Part shown: in pieces, positions 59,101-64,000 of the stretch
Layout: every line of letters begins with the position of its first letter
Numbering within the stretch: the stretch's first letter is position 1
NCBI GenBank assembly: GCA_949752745.1
Contig: OX457033.1
Location: 13,986,970 to 14,050,969, forward strand
Length of the DNA stretch: 64,000 bases
Origin: Protula sp. h YS-2021
Lineage: Eukaryota; Annelida; Polychaeta; Sabellida; Serpulidae
Direction: 5' to 3'
The notes under the pieces: model-generated
Told to the model about the DNA's origin: nothing
The model's input: the letters and a program-made list of their open reading frames with translations, nothing else
Database searches by the model: none
Made by a program: the position numbers and the translations under genes

Positions 59101-60051
59101 CTTCACTTTCTTCGGTAGTGGAATAAAACTGCTCGCTTCTAGAGGAACCAACGTAGCTGTATGTACTTCAATGTACAGTATGTTATCCAATACCCAGCCA
59201 GAGCCTTGTCGCTCATGTTCGTCAAACTTGGTAAATAATTCTTTATAGGCTTCTGGCAGGTCCTGCTCAATATCTGCTGGATTGTATGCTGCATATGTTG
59301 GACTGCTGATAAATGCATTATCAACTTGTTCTACCATAACACCTTCATCATTTGCTGTCAGTTTCTTGAAACGTGCGTGTACGACAATGTACCATTTCAT
59401 TCCATGGCTTAAGGTCTCCAACAAATGTGCCTTGATACGGTTCTCTTGCTGTCGCATTTCAAGCAGTAAATCCGATCCATCCTCGGGCTCAAACCGTTTT
59501 TCCTGCGCGTTTTCACCAAGACTAACCCTTCTACCTCTCCCTACTTGTCCTGTCTTTTGTTTCTTTGAAACATGTTCTTGAGACACATTTTCCATCTCAG
59601 CTGGTTTACATGCATGTGCCTCAAAAGTATCCATAGATGGAAACTCTTCATTGCATTCCGCACACTGGACTGGACCGTATGGCCAAATGTCATCTTCTTC
59701 CATCTTTTCTCTCTTTGCTCCTTTCCCTTCATGTTTCACTAAAGTTTTCATCTCAGCTTTGCATGTATGTGCTTCAAAAGTATCCATAGATGGAAATTCC
59801 ACATTACATTCCCCACACTGGACTGGACCGTATGGCCAAATGTCATCTTCTTCCATCTTTTGTCTCTTTGCTCCTTTCCCTTCATGTTTCACTAAAGTTT
59901 TCATCTCAGCTTTGCATGTATGTGCTTCAAAAGTATCCATAGATGGAAATTCCACATTACATTCCCCACACTGAACTGGACCGTATGGCCAAATGTCATC
60001 TTCTTCCATCTTTTGTCTCTTTGCTCCTTTCCCATGCCCTTCACGTTCCAT
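56146..60051 (-). CDS. Protein-primed family B DNA polymerase with zinc-finger repeats and embedded endonuclease VII-like domain
   Basis: 1301 residues, uninterrupted. Order: three tandem 51-residue repeats (about 7-159), each with a C-x2-C...H-x-C finger (CGECNVEFPSMDTFEAHTC); a domain at about 321-395 (INIKNDDDNKCFLWSVLAYL) common in Polinton polymerases of invertebrates; a C2HC finger near 450; exonuclease motifs IYADFECF (about 496), HNLRGYDSHLI (about 638) and YLKSDVLLLADVF (about 785); between Exo I and II an HNH/endonuclease VII-like module CYICHEPLG...DHDHINGKYRGAAHNECN (about 584-617); polymerase motifs A (YLDANNLYGWAMS, about 884), B (KLMNNSVFGKTMENVRKR, about 1045) and C (FSDTDSLCYD, about 1141). 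It would replicate the element using a terminal protein primer. The catalytic residues are all present, so the enzyme may be active. A TATA box lies at 60114-60126. Confidence 0.95.
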   Translation of the reverse strand: MEREGHGKGAKRQKMEEDDIWPYGPVQCGECNVEFPSMDTFEAHTCKAEMKTLVKHEGKGAKRQKMEEDDIWPYGPVQCGECNVEFPSMDTFEAHTCKAEMKTLVKHEGKGAKREKMEEDDIWPYGPVQCAECNEEFPSMDTFEAHACKPAEMENVSQEHVSKKQKTGQVGRGRRVSLGENAQEKRFEPEDGSDLLLEMRQQENRIKAHLLETLSHGMKWYIVVHARFKKLTANDEGVMVEQVDNAFISSPTYAAYNPADIEQDLPEAYKELFTKFDEHERQGSGWVLDNILYIEVHTATLVPLEASSFIPLPKKVKKTKGVINIKNDDDNKCFLWSVLAYLHPHDNNPNRVNHYKPFEKELKVEGMTFPTPITDIPKFEKENDVAINVFGYEQDVVVPIQLSRNVSVREINLLLISNDKTRHYCLIKNFSRLMCYRSKHKAAYFYCFNCLHGFVRQDLLDKHREVCDKNGAQRLSFPKEPFIKFKNVAKQQRAPFMIYADFECFTQKHEEGDKYQHHRPNSFAYVVVSQYDTRAPVVYRGDNAVKVFLDHMVNERDRIVRGLERPKEMVMTREDKENFKNAVDCYICHEPLGADRVRDHDHINGKYRGAAHNECNLQFRLRKDQQGDKDSFIIPVFFHNLRGYDSHLIMEEIGKFKDETITVIPNTIEKYIAFTLSNLKFTDSFQFMSTSLQKLVSNLAAEGKDNFYNMTSHIHDSDQQDLLLRKGVYPYDYVDEPSKFAETQLPSKDKFYSQLSEEDISDEDYAHAQKVWDTFNCTTFGEYHDLYLKSDVLLLADVFENFRQVCLNTYELDPAHYYTAPGLSWDAMLKATKVKLELINDIDMYQMVEQGIRGGISVIIHKYAKANNPYVAEYNSEIPNNYLMYLDANNLYGWAMSQSMPQRGFMWVSEPESLDFMDVDEDDDIGFILEVDLEYPNSIHDRHNYYPVAPERKCVKFGELSEYSQKLLEDLNMKGKPSEKLIPNLSDKKKYVLHYRNLQQYVSLGLKVTKVHRAIMFEQSKWLAKYIALNTEKRKLAKNPFEKDFFKLMNNSVFGKTMENVRKRINVELVHKEKRFKKLVAKPSFHKFKIFNEDLTAVHLRKVDLLLDKPIQVGFTILDLSKVLMFNFHYNYIMVKYPNAKLLFSDTDSLCYDIETEDIYKDMQQDADLFDTSDYPPDHFLHSNVNKKVLGKMKDETAGVPIEEFVGLRPKMYSLLCGGKEKHTAKGITRACQRRIKHVQYRDSLFKKTQTMATGHIIRSHSHQLFSEKLRKVALSPYDDKRYVLNDGYSTLAHGHYKAVV
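59575..60033 (-). repeat. Three in-frame 153-bp repeats at the polymerase N-terminus
   Basis: Units 60033-59881, 59880-59728 and 59727-59575 each encode a 51-residue zinc-finger module. Units one and two are almost identical, and the third is more diverged, which indicates recent in-frame duplication. Confidence 0.95.
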
Positions 60052-60113
60052 CTTAGCTAGTTGTTGTTACGTCAACTGCTGAAACTAAAATGCTGAAATG
60101 TAATCTCAAACAT

Positions 60114-60126
60114 CCCCCTTTTATAC
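60114..60126 (-). promoter_or_regulatory. TATA box of the DNA polymerase gene
   Basis: Minus-strand TATAAAAGGGGG about 70 bp before the ATG at 60051. Identical core to the box before the PC4-like array, suggesting co-regulated replication genes. Confidence 0.7.
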
Positions 60127-60174
60127 ACATTCATACATAGACAGAATTTGCGTTTTCATTTCATAACAGAGGAT

Positions 60175-60190
60175 GGCCCTTAAAAGGGCC
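60175..60190 (-). terminator. Histone-type 3' stem-loop after the Cys-rich gene
   Basis: On the minus strand GGCCCTTTTAAGGGCC, a 6-bp stem with a 4-base loop, agrees at every position with the metazoan histone mRNA 3'-end consensus (GGCYCTTTTMAGRGCC). It lies about 25 bp after the stop of the 60215-60568 gene and is preceded by ACTAACATCT, as is the stem-loop at 61462. Confidence 0.75.
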
Positions 60191-60214
60191 GAAAGATGTT
60201 AGTAATTCGACGCT

Positions 60215-60568
60215 TCACCAGCAAGTCGGATTGCCACAGTCGCACTGGTATCTGTAAAACTGTTCCATGGAGAACGGTCGTCGCGAGCACTTGAACGGAT
60301 GACGGTTATAGTAGCCAAAGTTTTTTAGTGTCGCTCCACACCACCAGCAGTCCGTGCATGGCTGCGGTCCTGGCAATCTCGCAGTAAACTTGTACCAGAG
60401 CAGTCCACCGCAAGTTTTGCAGCAGTAATGTCGTGGTGCATTGTGGTGCACCGGGCAGTTGTGTGGTTGACCTGGGTACTCCAACCATACCCAACACTTA
60501 TAACACTCAGTCGTTAGCGTCACTGCCTTGCCGTTTCGCATCACTGTGATTTTACGACTTGTTGACAT
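60215..60568 (-). CDS. Small Cys-rich zinc-binding protein
   Basis: 117 residues with four pairs or clusters of cysteines: CYKC (22-25), CCKTC (49-53), CTDCWWC (71-77) and CDCGNPTC (109-116), plus single Cys at 38 and 94 and several His. The pattern suggests three or four structural zinc sites, with many aromatic residues between. No family recognised. A TATA box (minus strand TATATAAAG at 60607-60615) lies about 40 bp before the ATG. It shares a divergent, G-run-rich intergenic region with the RING gene and ends with the same type of histone-like stem-loop. Role unknown; DNA/RNA binding or host interaction would be guesses. Confidence 0.65.
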   Translation of the reverse strand: MSTSRKITVMRNGKAVTLTTECYKCWVWLEYPGQPHNCPVHHNAPRHYCCKTCGGLLWYKFTARLPGPQPCTDCWWCGATLKNFGYYNRHPFKCSRRPFSMEQFYRYQCDCGNPTCW

Positions 60569-60606
60569 CTTGCTGCTTGTGTTGGATAATGCAGCTGTAA
60601 CCCACC

Positions 60607-60615
60607 TTTATATAC
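60607..60615 (-). promoter_or_regulatory. TATA box of the Cys-rich gene
   Basis: Minus-strand TATATAAAG about 40 bp before the ATG at 60568. Confidence 0.6.
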
Positions 60616-60645
60616 TACTAGCGAACATCCTCGCATTATATGCTG

Positions 60646-60816
60646 ATGGGGGGGGGGTCCTTACTTAATGCAAGTATTTCGTGCTATCCCGGGGGGGGGG
60701 GTCCTGAGTTTAGGTCGGCTAGGGGGGGGGGGTCCTGAGTTTAGGTCGGCTGGGGGGGGGGGTCCTGACTTTAGGGCGACTGCATGGGGGGGGGGGGGTC
60801 CGATCCTGACTTCAGG
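60646..60816. repeat. G-run tandem repeat in a divergent promoter
   Basis: Five runs of ten or more G, three to four of them followed by GTCCTGAGTTTAGGTCGGCT or a variant. The array lies between the divergent Cys-rich and RING genes. The runs could form G-quadruplexes. A related GTCCT..CTTCAGGTCGACT motif with G-runs precedes the minus-strand gene at 49981-50790. Confidence 0.75.
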
Positions 60817-60819
60817 TGG

Positions 60820-60826
60820 TATATAA
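60820..60826 (+). promoter_or_regulatory. TATA box of the RING gene
   Basis: TATATAA about 45 bp before the chosen ATG at 60870, directly after the last G-run/CTTCAGGT motif. Confidence 0.65.
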
Positions 60827-60869
60827 CCCATGCTCATTTCAGTTTGGGCTCACACTCGCTTCCGTCAAC

Positions 60870-61421
60870 ATGGAGTGCTTCTTCGGGTTACATGATGCTC
60901 GCACCATTGCTGAAGTTAGAGAACTTCACCTGCCTGTCACACAGCCACAGACACCGCCAGAAAGAGTCTACTTCTTCCAGCTGCTGCCAGACCCGGTTCA
61001 TGGATCCATCATGTGCGTGCCCGTCCTGTACAACCGTCAAGTCACGATTGGAAAGAGGCTCAGAGATATAGAGGCTGGTCACTATGATGAAGCGTTCTTT
61101 AGAACGATGATGCTAGGGGAGTCAATACCTTCGCGGATGGAAGAAGAAGAGTACCCGGCCTGGGGGAGATTCTTCCTCCAGCAAGACTTGGATATTTGCC
61201 CAGGATGTGGGTGTATGATCTCCCCAGACCGGGTGCTGTCTGAGTGCAACCATCAAATGTGCCTGGTCTGCGCGGCGCACTGGACTCAACTGCTGGCGCT
61301 AAATGACCGCTACTCTGTGAGGTGCTTTACCTGCGGCATGCGAGGGGACCACTTTTTGTTCAACGGGCAACAGCTCACACATTGCAGTAGGCCAGTGCAG
61401 GACATTGTGACATTCTTTTAA
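60870..61421 (+). CDS. RING finger protein (putative E3 ubiquitin ligase)
   Basis: 183 residues from the ATG at 60870 (context CAACATGG, correctly spaced from a TATA box; the open frame reaches further upstream through the promoter but has no better start). The C-terminal part holds a C3HC4 RING: C110-x2-C113-x12-C126-x-H128-x2-C131-x2-C134-x17-C152-x2-C155. The N-terminal 105 residues have no recognised domain and end in an acidic EEEE stretch. RING proteins usually bring E2 enzymes to substrates, and DNA viruses often use them against host defence or for early gene activation; that role here is inference. The 3' end carries a histone-type stem-loop 41 bp after the stop. Codons are GC-richer than those of the capsid block, suggesting a different origin. 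Confidence 0.8.
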   Translation: MECFFGLHDARTIAEVRELHLPVTQPQTPPERVYFFQLLPDPVHGSIMCVPVLYNRQVTIGKRLRDIEAGHYDEAFFRTMMLGESIPSRMEEEEYPAWGRFFLQQDLDICPGCGCMISPDRVLSECNHQMCLVCAAHWTQLLALNDRYSVRCFTCGMRGDHFLFNGQQLTHCSRPVQDIVTFF

Positions 61422-61461
61422 ACCGGGACCGGCAGCAGCAGGAGAAAAACTAACATCTCCT

Positions 61462-61477
61462 GGCTCTTTTAAGAGCC
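61462..61477 (+). terminator. Histone-type 3' stem-loop after the RING gene
   Basis: GGCTCTTTTAAGAGCC, 6-bp stem and 4-base loop, matches the metazoan histone mRNA consensus GGCYCTTTTMAGRGCC at all positions. It lies 41 bp after the stop and is preceded by ACTAACATCT, exactly as in the Cys-rich gene. Confidence 0.8.
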
Positions 61478-61588
61478 TACCACTGATACTGAAATAAGCG
61501 CTAATCGTGTCATGGTGTTAGTATGTATGTGTATGCATGAGAGTGTGGGAAATGCTTTAAAAAAAAATGGTCACCCGTTTGAATGGTT

Positions 61589-61957
61589 GTTTGAATGGCC
61601 GCCCACTCTCCATATTACGTCATTATGACGTTCATATGACGTTCATATGACGTTCATATGACGTTCATATGACCTCCATATCACCTCCATAACACGTCCA
61701 TAACACGTCATAATGACGTCACTGTTTTAGAAACCCCATGGGGCTTCTAAAACAACTCCTCACGTCATTATGACGTTCATGTGACGTTCATATGACGTCC
61801 ATATGACAACCATATGACGTCCATATGACGTCAATATCACGTCAATATGACGTCAATATCACGTCACTGTTTTAGAAACCCCATGGGGCTTCTAAAACAC
61901 CTCATGACGTCATTATGACGTCACTTCCTGTTTTAGAACCCCCACTTTCCCCCTACT
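61589..61957 (-). repeat. Right terminal inverted repeat
   Basis: Reverse complement of 46964-47376, with about one substitution in the outer 100 bp and four fewer 11-bp units. It ends ACCCCCACTTTCCCCCTACT-like (terminal CT), followed by the target duplication. Confidence 0.95.
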
Positions 61958-61963
61958 AACAAG
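61958..61963 (+). repeat. Target site duplication, right copy (AACAAG)
   Basis: Identical to 46958-46963. Confidence 0.9.
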
Positions 61964-64000
61964 CAGTGGAATGGGCACCCAATTGCACGAATCCCACCAT
62001 GTATAACCACATCATTTGTTTAATGACCAGTTTAACACACATATTCCGACATCCAAGTTTCGACATCGTCTCCTTCAAACTGGACCATTGAATTCACAAT
62101 GCGTAGCTAAAAACGAAACTTTGGAAAACATTAACAAGCATTTTATCCTACTCGAATCCCCCTCCTCCAAAATATTCCAGATTTATGGAACGGACTTTAG
62201 TTGGAAATTTGGTTATGACTGGCTGGAACCATTAATAAGCGTCTGGTAAAATCTTTGAGATGTCGTTGAAGTGATGTTCGACAAGCGGTCTCTTTTAGAT
62301 TTTGCTTTTGATCGCAACCAAAACTGCACTTTATCTTACGTCTAATCAACGTCTTTGATGCAAAGTTGAATAGACGTATGAAAATCGACTTTATATGGAC
62401 GTCGAAAAAACGATGTTAATTAGATGTTGGGAGTGACAACCAAACTATATCATCTTCGAGTCATCGCTCACCGGAAATGGGAGCCATGACAGGTCCTCTC
62501 GATAATAGATCAAAATATGGATGTAAAATACGGGAATTTCAACAGCGCGCATTATTTTATCGTCTATGTTTGACAAATATTCATGAAAATTGACTTTAGG
62601 CATATCCTGCGTTATCGGGTAATCCAAGATTGGGGGTACCTTGACGCAGGGGTAGCAACGACACTTTATCACTTTATCGAAATGGTCATTCTTGACCTAT
62701 ATTTTCCCGAGCTCTATACAACGCCGCCTTCCCAGCATCTGTACAGCGTTGGAAATGGATGTTGTTTTGACTTCCAGTGGTAAACTTTTCGTAACGTAAA
62801 TAAATAATTGATATACATATCACAACATTTTCATTTACGTGGATAAAAAAATAATAAAAAAAAACACTGCTATAGACGAAGAACTCACAAAGCAGTGCAG
62901 AAATGCTTTGATACGCATATTAGTTTCAGAATAAAACAAAGAGTAACTGTAACCCCTCGTATATACTAGAATGCTTGATTAAACACAACAGTGCTATAAA
63001 TAAATACAGCAGTAAAACATAGCAATTAAGCTGTCTGCCAATGATACAAATCAATTCCTTAGCCAAGTAATCACTCACAATGTTTACATTATTGGAGTAG
63101 CATAATGTGGGTCTTGATGTTGTCGTCACAAAGAACCACGGATTCCTGTCAATGATTTAGCAATTAAGAGCGAATTCTGTTTGTTTCTTTTATTACAGCG
63201 CAAGCCTTAAGTAGATCATTGGAGGATCAGTCATATACATACACAAAATTACAGTTATTTGCTTAAAAACCCAGTTCGCGATATCAAAAGTTATTGAGTA
63301 ATATACCGTAACCTGGGCTTAATGCCGCCCAAAACTGAGACTATACCCCCGAAATAAGACCGTTTTTCGTCTCCTGTTCCATCATCACTCTAACCATAGA
63401 GAACACGAAATGTTTTTATCAAATGCAAAGCTGTACTTATTTCCTAGGCCTTGGTGCATAGACGAACATAAAAGAAAAGCTATTAGTGGTGGGTGTGGAA
63501 GCAAACAATCGTGACACAGCTACAAAATTTGCTATTTAATTGTCTTTGTTTTTTGGACATAAAAATATCACTTTTCGGACATGAAACTATGAACCATTAA
63601 AGAGTCGTCCATTATACTATGTCCAACATTCCCCCTCCCCTTTACACCTGTCTTCCCCCCTCTGCCCGAATCGCTCCTCCTGTCTAGTCAGTTACGTGTC
63701 TGAATAAATGGTAGTTTTCCGTGGCAACCTTTACAAGAACCTTCAATGGCTATTAAAATGGTTTGAGTGGATTATTTTACTGGCGAGCTGTTGCCTTTGA
63801 CGTCAGCACAGCCCAATGACATCACCATGATCAGCAAACAAACAGAAAACAAAAGGACAATTGAATAATTGTGTAATATTTAAATGTAAATGACATCATG
63901 TAGTCATTATATTTGCCATTAAGCAAATGTGTCGAATAACAGGGTAGAATAAGAAGATTAGCAATAAAATTAATGTCGCCGTTCTCATAGTCGTCCGCTG
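61964..64000. other. Intergenic right flank; no gene seen
   Basis: AT-rich host sequence. 62290-62420 contains TTTTGATCGCAACCAAAAC and TCTAATCAACGTCTTT, shared with about 35080-35130. No gene motif is visible. Confidence 0.45.

Larger units (their letters stand above)
46964..61957. mobile_element. Complete Polinton/adintovirus-like endogenous DNA virus element
   Basis: A 14,994-bp element with terminal inverted repeats of 413 bp (left) and 369 bp (right), ends beginning 5'-AG, and a 6-bp target duplication AACAAG. It encodes the Polinton/adintovirus core: protein-primed family B DNA polymerase, double-jelly-roll capsid protein, penton-like protein, pX/pVI-like basic protein and adenain-like protease. 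Accessory genes are four PC4-like small proteins, a RING protein and other zinc proteins. Every recognised gene is free of stops and frameshifts, and the TIRs are nearly identical, so the insertion is recent. No retroviral-type integrase and no FtsK/HerA packaging ATPase is visible in any frame, which sets it apart from a typical autonomous Polinton. Confidence 0.9.

Noticed and set aside
59651..59974. Plus-strand frame with repeated HWTGPYGQMSSSSIF
   Set aside because: Antisense shadow of the zinc-finger repeats of the polymerase.
46964..61957. Integrase gene in the left part of the element
   Set aside because: 47.4-49.7 kb holds only tandem repeats, and no DDE-type motif or HHCC finger is recognisable in the longer frames elsewhere in the element.

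Overview
The window looks like a eukaryotic nuclear genome: AT-rich, dominated by non-coding sequence, microsatellites and dispersed repeats, with spliced exons bounded by AG acceptors and GT donors and tRNA-derived SINE-like elements. The gene types (CRAL-TRIO lipid-binding family, single-exon class A GPCR) and the repeat style suggest an invertebrate, most likely a lophotrochozoan such as a mollusc. The taxon is inference; no rRNA or mitochondrial marker is present.

Layout. 1-10.9 kb is a large imperfect inverted duplication (arms about 1-4515 and 6040-10876). It carries two divergent copies of the first exon of a CRAL-TRIO (Sec14-like/tocopherol-transfer-like) gene. The right-hand copy continues as a multi-exon gene to 14768, and an orphan penultimate exon of another paralogue sits at 5915-6035 beside the inner edge of the right arm. 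14.8-41 kb is mostly intergenic: SINE-like elements, minisatellites, a 200-N assembly gap (18487-18686), a GC-rich TIR element (about 24670-25440), a 117-bp tandem array (27.1-27.6 kb), a pogo-like MITE (39580-39724) and a palindrome-rich TIR element with a 6-bp target duplication (40070-40954). 41208-42374 (minus) is an intact rhodopsin-class GPCR with unusual signature motifs.

The main object is a complete virus-like DNA element at 46964-61957 (14,994 bp), bounded by near-identical terminal inverted repeats beginning 5'-AG and a 6-bp target duplication AACAAG, as in Polintons/Mavericks and adintoviruses. It encodes a late-type block on the plus strand (penton-like, pX/pVI-like, double-jelly-roll capsid and adenain-like protease, with junctions overlapping by 4 bp or separated by 2 bp). 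On the minus strand are a protein-primed family B DNA polymerase with embedded endonuclease VII-like and zinc-finger modules and four small genes sharing a PC4-like C-terminal pattern. Accessory zinc proteins include a RING finger protein. All recognised frames are open, so the insertion looks young. I find no integrase and no packaging ATPase.

How the parts fit: capsid proteins plus protease would build and mature a particle, the polymerase plus PC4-like proteins would replicate and coat single-stranded DNA, and RING/zinc proteins may manage the host. The least expected signals are perfect matches to the metazoan histone-mRNA 3' stem-loop after two accessory genes, the four-member PC4-like array, and a left TIR separated from its subterminal partner by about 2.3 kb of nested tandem repeats.
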